From positions 1 to 64,000 of the forward strand of contig JAQGJU010000033.1 in NCBI GenBank assembly GCA_028290465.1: 64,000 nt of DNA, written 5' to 3'. Made by a program: the position numbers and the translations under genes. Of the stretch, positions 1-8,687 are shown one piece after another; within the stretch, counting starts at the first letter, position 1, and each line of letters starts with the position of its first letter. The stretch comes from Xanthobacteraceae bacterium. Lineage in GTDB: Bacteria > Pseudomonadota > Alphaproteobacteria > Rhizobiales > Xanthobacteraceae. The notes under the pieces are model-generated. The model had not been told where the DNA came from, did no database searches, and worked only from the letters and a program-made list of their open reading frames with translations.

Positions 1-471
1 TTCTGTTTTGAATTTAGAAACCGAATCTATTAAATGTATGGGACCGCGACGAATGAAACTATCTTTTCCTTGCAAATCAGCATTATTGACGACCAGCGTC
101 TTTTTGCTCAACTCCGGGTTCTTAGAAAAATAGCCCAATTCGGCAAAAGATCCCGGGCTCTCCGGAAATATTATTAGACAGTCCGATACATGCCCAATGA
201 TTTCCTCAAACTCAGCAACGTTATGGAGATCAGATTCTGCGTTTGTGACGTAATCTTTTTCTGCATCCTCAGCGAGAAATAATCGTAAATGCGGCAATTC
301 AGCACGACCGAATTCTAAGAACCGCTGCCGCATAGAGGGTTCGGTTATCGGGCCTCCGCAGACAAAAACCACATTACTATCGCGTAAAATATACGTCCGG
401 GCCGAATAAAAACTTTGGCGCACCCGTTTCAGCAATTCCTTTCCTCGAGGATGCTGAAACGGGTGGCCCAT
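1..471 (-). CDS. Retron St85-family effector, NDT-like N-glycosidase domain (partial, C-terminus off the window)
   Basis: The frame is open from the ATG at 471 to the window edge (157 codons, no stop), so this is the N-terminal part of a longer protein. Visible motifs are VVFVCGG (residues 34-40), RLFLAEDA (63-70), CLIIFPESPGSFAELG (98-113) and DSFIRRGPIHLI (137-148). From memory these line up in the same order and spacing as the Ec86/Eco1 retron effector (FLCGG, FPESPGSFTELG, RSFINYGP), a nucleoside-deoxyribosyltransferase-like N-glycosidase with a C-terminal winged-helix part. Glu111 is the probable catalytic acid by analogy. In that family the protein acts as the toxin of an anti-phage system, held inactive by msDNA and reverse transcriptase. 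It follows the msr-msd RNA directly, as in Ec86. An alternative ATG lies at 474. AAGGGG (481-476) is the Shine-Dalgarno. Base composition is AT-richer than in neighbouring genes. Confidence 0.88.
   Translation of the reverse strand, partial: MGHPFQHPRGKELLKRVRQSFYSARTYILRDSNVVFVCGGPITEPSMRQRFLEFGRAELPHLRLFLAEDAEKDYVTNAESDLHNVAEFEEIIGHVSDCLIIFPESPGSFAELGYFSKNPELSKKTLVVNNADLQGKDSFIRRGPIHLIDSVSKFKTE
421..465 (-). repeat. Hairpin inside the first codons of the retron effector
   Basis: Perfect 14-bp inverted repeat (421-434 with 452-465) around a 17-nt loop that contains CCTCGAGG and a second small TCCT/AGGA pairing. It lies within codons 3-17 of the effector and encodes part of the N-terminus, so it is transcribed as an mRNA hairpin just after the start codon. 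It could modulate translation or stabilise the 3' end of the processed retron RNA. It is not followed by a proper T-run, so I do not call it a terminator. Confidence 0.65.
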
Positions 472-473
472 CA

Positions 474-657
474 TTCCCCTTACTTCGAGCGCGCCGGTAT
501 CCGGAGTTTTTCCGAACCGAGCCTCTTTCTTCGCCGGATCGGAAAAACTCCGGATACCGGCGGCGAATGTCACGCAATACAGTTCAGCCTGGCTATACAC
601 CCGGCATAGAGTTGACTTGACATCTATGTTGTCAGGTCGACTCAACTAAGAGGAAGT
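474..657 (-). ncRNA. Retron msr-msd non-coding RNA (Ec86/type II-A-like)
   Basis: Read on the minus strand. The 5' strand TTCCTCTTA (655-647) pairs with TAAGGGGAA (482-474), 9 bp with one G-U, forming the a1/a2 helix. The next base, G at 646 in the context TTAG, sits where Ec86 has its branching guanosine. It is followed by an msr hairpin with 14-nt arms (643-630 and 622-609, 12 of 14 paired, 7-nt loop). The msd is a perfect 24-bp stem (562-539 with 515-492) around a 23-nt loop. The sequence GTAAGGG at the end of the msd template (483-477) matches that of Ec86 from memory. By that analogy the cDNA would start near 484 on the plus strand and run to about 570. The RNA lies immediately upstream of the effector frame. 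Confidence 0.85.
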
Positions 658-663
658 TCATTG

Positions 664-691
664 ACTATAGAATAAAATGAGAAGAACGCAA
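664..691 (-). promoter_or_regulatory. Sigma70-like promoter of the retron
   Basis: On the minus strand TTGCGT (691-686) and TATAGT (669-664) are separated by 16 bp. The -10 matches consensus at five of six positions. A start 7-8 bases downstream falls at about 657-656, one or two bases before the 5' strand of the a1/a2 helix, which is where the retron RNA should begin. Confidence 0.6.
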
Positions 692-754
692 AGCATGTCG
701 GAATAGTGACCCTAAGCGAAATTTCGCGCTATTTACTCGCTACTTCCCTCCCCC

Positions 755-1258
755 CTACTCCGGCGGATAATTCTTCACCACCGCCCCATTGCCGCCGGGC
801 CGGCGCTTGATCTGCGAAAGATGCGGCTCGACCCGCTCGCCGACGCCGTACAGGCATTCGTGGTGGTTCACCATCAGGAACCAAGAGAGATCGGGCGGCA
901 CCAGCGCGTATTCGTCGAGCGAGGTGTGCCGCAGGATGTCGACGAGATACGGCATGCGGGCTAGGAAGACTTCGCCATTGTCGTCGTAGATCGGCAGCAG
1001 CCAGACCGGCGCGTCCACGACCATCTCGGCGATCTCGTCGACAGGATGCCAGCCGCGCGACGTGCCCCAGAACGAACGACCGGATTTAAGCCGCTCGAAC
1101 CACCACTCCAGGCCTGGATAAAGAAACTGTTCTTCGGTGCGGCGACGCGCTTCAGCGGCGTCGGCGGCGGGCAGCGCGACAACCGCCTCGGTCATGCCGA
1201 GGTCGCGCGCCGCCTGTTTGATGCGTTTGGCGGGGGTGTAGTCATCCTGCGCCGCCAA
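755..1258 (-). CDS. Conserved hypothetical protein
   Basis: I do not recognise a named domain. The 167-residue product is acidic and aromatic-rich (EEQFLYPGLEWWFERLKSG, then PVWLLPIYDDNGEVFLARMP, then DLSWFLMVNHHECLYGVGERV) and looks like a soluble cytoplasmic protein. I chose the TTG at 1258 because GGGGAGG lies 5-6 bases upstream and the coding-like sequence extends beyond the internal ATG at 1195. That ATG would give 146 residues. The gene follows thiC on the same strand across a repeat-rich gap of 170 bp and is the last core-like gene before the AT-rich retron segment. Confidence 0.6.
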   Translation of the reverse strand: MAAQDDYTPAKRIKQAARDLGMTEAVVALPAADAAEARRRTEEQFLYPGLEWWFERLKSGRSFWGTSRGWHPVDEIAEMVVDAPVWLLPIYDDNGEVFLARMPYLVDILRHTSLDEYALVPPDLSWFLMVNHHECLYGVGERVEPHLSQIKRRPGGNGAVVKNYPPE

Positions 1259-1274
1259 TCCCGCCTCCCCGTAG

Positions 1275-1425
1275 CCCGCATTGAGCAAAGCGAAATGCGG
1301 GGCCTGACTAGTCCCTTCCCGGATTTCGCTGCGCTCAATCCGGACTACGAGCTGTAACGCAGTGGCTTCGGCCCCACCCTTCGAGACGGGCGTAAGAGCG
1401 CCCTCCTCAGGGTGAGGCCGAAAGA
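1275..1425. repeat. Cluster of intergenic palindromes (REP/BIME-like)
   Basis: Two small hairpins follow one another: CCCGCATT/AATGCGGG (1275-1282 and 1294-1301) and CCGGATT/AATCCGG (1319-1325 and 1337-1343). A CTTCGAGACG...CCTCCTCAGGGTGAGG unit (about 1379-1417) resembles a common Rhizobiales intergenic repeat. A related unit lies at 27670-27761. The cluster separates thiC from the hypothetical gene. Confidence 0.6.
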
Positions 1426-1428
1426 TGC

Positions 1429-3372
<1,944 letters not shown>

Positions 3373-3440
3373 TCATGCAAAACAATGCGGCCACATATGC
3401 ATGGCCGACCCGGAATCCTGGCGCGAAGGATGAAAGTCCC

Positions 3441-3557
3441 TGTCCCTTCGCCGGCATGACCCGGATCAGGTTCAAAGGGTCTCCACGGCGCTCCAGCGAT
3501 AAGTTATCGACGGAACCGGTGGATTCTCAGCTCCCTGCCGGAGCCCCCCTCGGAACG
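3441..3557 (-). promoter_or_regulatory. TPP riboswitch (THI element) upstream of thiC
   Basis: On the minus strand the leader contains the conserved blocks CTGAGA and ACCCTTTGAACCTGATCCGG followed by GTCATGCCGGCGAAGGGA, the signature of thi-box RNAs. A GC-rich helix (GGGGGCTCC / GGGAGC) lies between the 5' end and CTGAGA. It sits about 105 bases before the thiC start and should switch off expression when thiamine pyrophosphate binds. Confidence 0.93.
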
Positions 3558-3620
3558 GCGCCAATGTAGGCCGATTATGTTGACTGTCAACGCGGCGGGG
3601 CTTCTAACCCTGCCGCTTTC

Positions 3621-3762
3621 TAACCCTCCCCCCTTGCGGGGAGGGTCGGCCGGCGAAGCGCAGCGAAGCCGGACGGGGTGGGGGTATCTCCGTTACACGT
3701 GTGCAGTTGACCCCCACCCCGCTCGCTTACGCTCGCGACCCTCCCCGCAAGGGGGAGGGTTA
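3621..3762. repeat. Large GC-rich intergenic inverted repeat
   Basis: Outer arms 3621-3648 and 3736-3762 are complementary over 27 bp, with one extra C in the left arm. An inner pair GGGGTGGGGGT (3675-3685) and ACCCCCACCCC (3710-3720) makes a second helix. Between them are GCGAAGCGCAGCGAAGC and CGCTCGCTTACGCTCGCG units. This organisation is typical of mobile intergenic repeats in Rhizobiales. It lies between the thiC riboswitch and the end of a molybdenum hydroxylase gene and could fold in both transcripts. Confidence 0.8.
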
Positions 3763-3803
3763 AGCAGCACGCGCGGCAATTTCAGTGAAGAAAGACCGAC
3801 ACC

Positions 3804-6035
3804 TCATATCCCAATCGCCGCCTTCACCCGGGCCGGCGACAACGGCAACGACCGCATCCGCACGCCCGTCGCGGACGCGACCGCATTGGCGATGGCGGCC
3901 GACGCCGGACCCTGCCCGGCTTCGCCGGTGCCGAGGAATGGCTGACCGGGCCGGTCGATGATGTGGACATCGATCTTGGACGGCATCGCCGGGAAGCGCA
4001 GGATCGGATAGCTGCCCCAGTCGCGGCTGGTGATCTCGCGCTCGCTGTAGCCGACCGATTCGTACAGCGTCCAACTGGCCGACTGCACGATGGCGCCTTC
4101 GATCTGATTGCGGATGCCGTCCGGGTTGACGACCTGCCCGCTGTCGACCGCCGCCACCACGCGGCCGATCTGCACCACGCCGGTTTCGCGCTCGACCTCG
4201 ACGTCCAGCGCGATCGCCGCGTAGCCGGCGAGGTTTTTATAACGTGCGAACGCAAAGCCCCGGCCGCGGCCCTTGGGCAGCGGCTCGTTAGGCTTCCAGC
4301 CGAACTCCTTGGCGGCCAGGGCGATCACATCGCGGGCGCGCGTGTCTTCCAGATGGCGCAGCCGGAATTCAACCGGATCGGTACCGGCCAGCGCCGCCAT
4401 TTCGTCCATGAAGCTCTCGATCGAGAACACGTTCATGTAGGCGCCGAGCCCGCGCATCGCCGAAACCCGCACCGGCATCGCCGGAATGAAGTGGCTGGTG
4501 ACGCGCGCATTGGGCACGGCGTAGAGCGGGATGCCGTTGCGGTCGCCGCCGCCCTCGGGCTGCGGGATCGGCGTCGGCGCCGGTTGCGCGAACGGCTGCG
4601 CCAGATGCAGCGCGGCCAGCAGATTTCCGGCACCACCCGGCCGCGTCGAATGCGTGTTGCTCCACACCTCATATTGCCAGTCGGCGATCTTGCCGTCGGC
4701 ATCGAGCGCGGCCTGCACTTCGGTGACCATCGCCGGGCCGTACGGCTCCCAGCCATGCTCCTGCTCGCGCATCCACTGCACGCGTACGGGTCGATCGGGT
4801 ACCGCGCGCGCGATCAGCGCGGCGTCGGCCGCGGCATCGTCGGCGCCGTTGTGGCCGTAACAGCCGGAGCCTTCGGTGTGGATGCAGTGCACCTGCTCTT
4901 TCGGCATGCGCAGCAATTCGGCGAGCGAATCCCGCAGCGGATAGACGCCCTGCGAATGCGTCCACACCGTCATCGTGCCGTCCTTGAACTGCGCCAGCGC
5001 GCAGGACGGCCCGATGGCGCCATGCATCTGGTACGGCCGATGATAGGTCGCCTTCAACGCGCGGCCACTTGCTTGGCCCAACGAACCCTGATTCAGGATC
5101 ACGGTGTCCTGCGCCGGCAGCGCGCGGATAACGTCCGAGATGTTGGCCTGCTTCGGCAGGTTCGCCTGACCTTCCCACTGCGCCAGCGACGACAGCGCGT
5201 TCATGGCCTGGATCGCCTGGAATTCGCCGGCCGCCACGACGGCGAGGAAACTGCCGTCGCGCACCACCTTGATGACGCCGGGCATCTGCTCGACCGGCTG
5301 GCTGTCCAGCGCTTTCAGCTTTGCGGCCGGATTTGGCGGACGCACCACGCGCGCATGCACCAGGCCGTCCGGCCGCATGTCCTGCACGTAGGCGAGGCCG
5401 CCGGTCACCTTGGCCGGAATGTCGACACGCGGCAGCGGCTTGCCGATCACCGTGTAGGTCTTCGGGTCGGCCTTGGGTGCGCCCGGCACCGCCGGCCGGT
5501 GCAGGTCGAGGCCGGCGACCAGCTCCGCATAGCGCAGCACGCGGCCATCGGCCGCCACCACGGTGCCGCGCTGCGGTTTGAGTTGCTCGCGCGGCATGTT
5601 GAAACGCGTTGCCGCGAGATCGAGCAGCAATCCGCGCACCTGCGCGGCGGCGTTCTGGATCGCGGTGCCTGAGTCCTTCATCGAATGGCTGCCGGCCGTA
5701 TAGCCTTCGTTCGGCGTGCGGCCGGTGTCGGCCGTCACCAAGGTGAGGTCGCCGGGCTCGACGCTCAACTCTTCAGCGGCGAGTTGGATGAACGCGGTCT
5801 TGATGCCCTGGCCGAGTTCGGCCTTGCCGGTGAACACCGTGATCGCGCCATTGGCGTCAATCTTGATCCAGGAATCCAGCAGCGGAAACTTATCGAGACT
5901 GCCGGGCAGCTTCGGCGGTGGGGCGCCTTGCGCCAATGCATCGAGCGGATCGCGCAGCGAGAAATACACCGCGAGCGCGCCACCGGTCTGCAACAGGCGG
6001 CGGCGCGACAGTTTGGTTTGGGTGTGCGGGTTCAT
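3804..6035 (-). CDS. Molybdenum hydroxylase large subunit, isoquinoline 1-oxidoreductase beta-like
   Basis: The 743-residue protein of the xanthine oxidase superfamily binds the molybdopterin-cytosine cofactor and would hydroxylate an N-heterocycle or oxidise an aldehyde. A twin-arginine leader (SRRRLLQ, residues 10-16) indicates folded export to the periplasm. The C-terminal LGTGEAGQGP carries the expected catalytic Glu (about 705). The start at 6035 overlaps the stop of the 2Fe-2S subunit by 4 bp, and the tri-heme cytochrome gene overlaps that in turn. This gives a three-gene operon (cytochrome c, 2Fe-2S, Mo) matching IorAB/NicAB-type dehydrogenases that pass electrons to the respiratory chain. 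The substrate is unknown. Confidence 0.88.
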   Translation of the reverse strand: MNPHTQTKLSRRRLLQTGGALAVYFSLRDPLDALAQGAPPPKLPGSLDKFPLLDSWIKIDANGAITVFTGKAELGQGIKTAFIQLAAEELSVEPGDLTLVTADTGRTPNEGYTAGSHSMKDSGTAIQNAAAQVRGLLLDLAATRFNMPREQLKPQRGTVVAADGRVLRYAELVAGLDLHRPAVPGAPKADPKTYTVIGKPLPRVDIPAKVTGGLAYVQDMRPDGLVHARVVRPPNPAAKLKALDSQPVEQMPGVIKVVRDGSFLAVVAAGEFQAIQAMNALSSLAQWEGQANLPKQANISDVIRALPAQDTVILNQGSLGQASGRALKATYHRPYQMHGAIGPSCALAQFKDGTMTVWTHSQGVYPLRDSLAELLRMPKEQVHCIHTEGSGCYGHNGADDAAADAALIARAVPDRPVRVQWMREQEHGWEPYGPAMVTEVQAALDADGKIADWQYEVWSNTHSTRPGGAGNLLAALHLAQPFAQPAPTPIPQPEGGGDRNGIPLYAVPNARVTSHFIPAMPVRVSAMRGLGAYMNVFSIESFMDEMAALAGTDPVEFRLRHLEDTRARDVIALAAKEFGWKPNEPLPKGRGRGFAFARYKNLAGYAAIALDVEVERETGVVQIGRVVAAVDSGQVVNPDGIRNQIEGAIVQSASWTLYESVGYSEREITSRDWGSYPILRFPAMPSKIDVHIIDRPGQPFLGTGEAGQGPASAAIANAVASATGVRMRSLPLSPARVKAAIGI

Positions 6036-6529
6036 CGTCCGGCCTCGCGCTGCCGGCTCGGCTTCTCGGCGCTGCGCATCGTCACGGCGGCGCGCTTCAC
6101 CGCCGCCAGGATGCGCATATGGGTGCCGCAGCGGCAGAGATTCGGCTCCATGTGCTGACGGATGTCGTCCTCGCTCGCACCGGCCTTGCGCTCCAGCAGC
6201 GCCTGCGCCCGCATGATCATGCCCGGAATGCAGTAGCCGCACTGCGCCGCCTGTTCGTCCATGAAGGCGCGCTGCACCGGGCCGGGGTGCTCAGCGGTGC
6301 CGAGGCCTTCGACGGTGCGCACCCGGCGGCCGTCGACCGCGACGATCGGGATGAGGCACGCGAACACCGGATCGCTGTCCAGCATCACCGTGCAGGCGCC
6401 GCACTGGCCGAGGCCGCAGCCGAATTTAGCGCCGTTAAGCTTGAGTTCGTTGCGCAGCACGTACAGCAGCGGCGTCGCCGGATCGACGTCCACCGTGTGC
6501 CGCTCGCCATTGACGATCAGTTCAGTCAT
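6032..6529 (-). CDS. 2Fe-2S subunit of molybdenum hydroxylase (IorA-like)
   Basis: The 165-residue protein has the plant-type ferredoxin cluster (C38, C43, C46, C58) and the second all-helical cluster (C97, C100, C132, C134) typical of the small subunits of Mo hydroxylases. It shuttles electrons from the Mo cofactor of the downstream large subunit to the cytochrome c encoded just upstream. It has no leader of its own, so it is probably co-exported with the Tat-bearing partner. The start at 6529 was chosen from the family N-terminus (MTELIVNGE) and a 4-bp overlap with the cytochrome gene. Confidence 0.93.
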   Translation of the reverse strand: MTELIVNGERHTVDVDPATPLLYVLRNELKLNGAKFGCGLGQCGACTVMLDSDPVFACLIPIVAVDGRRVRTVEGLGTAEHPGPVQRAFMDEQAAQCGYCIPGMIMRAQALLERKAGASEDDIRQHMEPNLCRCGTHMRILAAVKRAAVTMRSAEKPSRQREAGR

Positions 6530-7887
6530 GGAGCCTCCGTGACGGCCGGCCGGCGGCGGATTTGCTGCAGGGCTTCGGCCATGCCGGTCCAGGCCGGCTT
6601 GTCGCTGAACCGCGAACGCACATAGCCGGCCAATGCAACAATCTGCGCATCGGTCAGCGCGCCGGCAAAGCCCGGCATGATTTTGCCGGACTCGCCCGGC
6701 CGCGGATGAATGCCGTCGACGACGATGTGCAAAAGATTGCGCGCATCCGGCCCGTGCACCGTCGTGCTCAGGCCGAGCGGCACCGGCCGCGTCGACGGCC
6801 ATTCGCCGCCGCCGTGATGGCAGGTCGCGCAGGCGCCGGCGAAGATCGCGGCGCCTTCCTTCGACTGCGCCGATGCGTCCGGCGGCTCGGGTTGCCGCGG
6901 CGTGGTCGCGGTACTGGCGCGCATGATCGGCAGCGTCGCCTCCCGGTCGCGCGCGAACGCGAGCGCTGTCTGCGTCTGGCGCTGCTGCGTCGCCGCATCG
7001 GTGTCGTTGAGCGAAGCCGTGTAAGCCGCGATGGCCCGCACGTCGGCTTCCGGCACGCGCGCCAGATTATGGTTGACCGGCGCCATCGGGCCGGCGACCT
7101 GACCGTGCAGCGGGTCGAAGTCATGCCTTAGGTAATTAAATACCTGTTCGGCGCTCCAAGGGATCGGGGAAGGCGACGAAGCATCGAGCGCCGGACTATA
7201 CCAATTGCGACCATCGCCGCCGGCGAACGGGCGGTGGCGTTTTTCCGCGCCGAGGCTGTTGCGCGGCGTGTGGCACGCACCGCAATGGCCGAGGCCGGTC
7301 ACCAGATAGCGCCCGCGATTCCACGCCGCGTCGCGAGATGGTTCGGGCTTGAGTTCGTCGTGGTGCAGAAACAGCAGCTTCCAGCCGGCCGCGAAGATCC
7401 GGAAATTCAGCGGGAAATTCAGCCGCGCATCTTCATTGCGCGCCGACACCGGCTGACGCGTCATCATGAACGCATAGATCGCCGCGATGTCGCTATCGGT
7501 CGTCAGCGTGAAGTGATCGTACGGAAACGCCGGATAAAGATGCCGGCCGCGGCGGTCGACTCCTTCGCGCATCGCCCGCGTGAACGCCGCCTGCGACCAC
7601 GCGCCGATCCCGGTGTCGGGATCGGGCGTGATGTTGGTCGAGTACAGCACGCCGAACGGCGTCTCTAACGGATAACCGCCCGCGTACGTCCTACCCCCCG
7701 GCTTGGTGTGGCAGACATCGCAACTGCCGATGGCCGCAAGGTCTGCGCCCTTGGCGACTAGCGCCGGATCGAACGACGCGGCGGCGCGCGGCGCCATCGG
7801 CGGCAGTTCGGAGCGCCAAGTCAACGCGACAAAGCCGATGACCGCAACGACCAGGATCCCGATCAGCCCGAATAGAAATCGCCGCAT
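6526..7887 (-). CDS. Tri-heme c-type cytochrome, electron acceptor of the Mo hydroxylase
   Basis: The 453-residue protein has an N-terminal membrane anchor (residues 5-23) and three CXXCH heme sites (CDVCH at 56-60, then CGACH and CATCH), the arrangement found in cytochromes of alcohol, gluconate and nicotinate dehydrogenases. It should accept electrons from the Mo/Fe-S subunits encoded immediately downstream and pass them to the respiratory chain on the periplasmic side. It is the first gene of the operon and faces a second Mo-hydroxylase pair across a 344-bp divergent gap. Confidence 0.92.
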   Translation of the reverse strand: MRRFLFGLIGILVVAVIGFVALTWRSELPPMAPRAAASFDPALVAKGADLAAIGSCDVCHTKPGGRTYAGGYPLETPFGVLYSTNITPDPDTGIGAWSQAAFTRAMREGVDRRGRHLYPAFPYDHFTLTTDSDIAAIYAFMMTRQPVSARNEDARLNFPLNFRIFAAGWKLLFLHHDELKPEPSRDAAWNRGRYLVTGLGHCGACHTPRNSLGAEKRHRPFAGGDGRNWYSPALDASSPSPIPWSAEQVFNYLRHDFDPLHGQVAGPMAPVNHNLARVPEADVRAIAAYTASLNDTDAATQQRQTQTALAFARDREATLPIMRASTATTPRQPEPPDASAQSKEGAAIFAGACATCHHGGGEWPSTRPVPLGLSTTVHGPDARNLLHIVVDGIHPRPGESGKIMPGFAGALTDAQIVALAGYVRSRFSDKPAWTGMAEALQQIRRRPAVTEAP

Positions 7888-8231
7888 CGCTATATGCCCC
7901 GGATCGCATCAGGCTCAACGGCTCAACTTTCGACAGTCGATCGGGTTCCGCCAGCCACGGCCCGCAGGCTGGATCGAAAGCAGGCCCGTTCACAGAACTG
8001 TGGGTCGCCGCCTGTCCCTTCCACGAGGGACAGCGACACCCGCAACTTTAGATGTATGATAAACTGTCAGGAGGACTTGGCGGCGTCAAACGGATCCGAA
8101 CAGGAAGCGCTCAGACTTCCAGCCGGCCGAATGCACCGCCTGCGCTGCACCAACAACGCCTTGCGGCCCACCGAACGTCGATGATCTCGACGCGATGGCG
8201 ACACGCCAAGGCCTGTGCCAAGGGAGGTTTC
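7888..8231. other. Divergent intergenic region between two Mo-hydroxylase operons
   Basis: No gene is supported here. Short frames on both strands lack ribosome binding sites and are low-complexity. The region must hold the promoters of both operons, but I could not single out convincing -35/-10 pairs. The only clear signal is AGGGAGG at 8221-8227, the ribosome binding site of the next gene. Confidence 0.5.
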
Positions 8232-8684
8232 ATGGTCTCGTTCCTATTGAATGAAAAGCGGGTGTCGGTCGAGGCCGATCCGGCAACGCCGCTGTTGTGG
8301 GTGATCCGCGACCATGTCGGACTGCCGGGCACCAAATATGGCTGTGGCGCCGGACTGTGCGGCGCCTGCACGGTGCATGTCGACGGCAAGGCCGAGCGTT
8401 CCTGCCAGATGCAGCTTTCCGCGCTGGAAGGCAAAAAGGTCGTCACCATCGAGGGCCTGTCGCCGACCTCCTCGCATCCGCTGCAACAGGCGTGGATCAC
8501 CGAGCAGGTACCGCAATGCGGCTACTGCCAGTCCGGCCAGATCATGAAGGCGGCCGAACTTTTGGCCGACAAGCCGAAGCCGACCCGTGCCGAGATCATC
8601 GCCCACATGGACGGCAACATCTGCCGCTGCGGCACCTACAACCGCATCATCGCGGCGGTCGAACGCGCGTCGAGGGAGGGCTGA
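8232..8684 (+). CDS. 2Fe-2S subunit of a second molybdenum hydroxylase
   Basis: The 150-residue protein has the two 2Fe-2S cluster signatures (CGAGLCGAC followed by a fourth Cys; CGYC then CRC). I chose the ATG at 8232 because AGGGAGG precedes it by four bases and it matches the family N-terminus. The frame opens upstream at 8052, but that extension lacks family similarity. It is followed three bases later by the matching Mo-binding subunit. Unlike the operon on the other strand, no cytochrome gene accompanies it. Confidence 0.93.
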   Translation: MVSFLLNEKRVSVEADPATPLLWVIRDHVGLPGTKYGCGAGLCGACTVHVDGKAERSCQMQLSALEGKKVVTIEGLSPTSSHPLQQAWITEQVPQCGYCQSGQIMKAAELLADKPKPTRAEIIAHMDGNICRCGTYNRIIAAVERASREG

Positions 8685-8687
8685 GCC

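Noticed and set aside
421-465. 14-bp hairpin as a terminator before the effector
   Set aside because: The effector frame and its ribosome binding site lie upstream of the hairpin, so it is inside the coding sequence; the T-run only begins eight bases after the stem.
492-562. 24-bp inverted repeat as a Rho-independent terminator or transposon end
   Set aside because: There is no T-run after it, the loop is long, and it is embedded between an a1/a2 helix with a branching-type G and an effector frame, which fits a retron msd far better.
377-609. Two short frames (377-577 minus, 415-609 plus) as genes
   Set aside because: They cover the retron RNA hairpins in frames other than the effector's and have repeat-derived composition.
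3963-5672. 569-codon plus-strand open frame
   Set aside because: Antisense shadow of the Mo hydroxylase large subunit; Arg/His-rich composition typical of GC-rich shadows.
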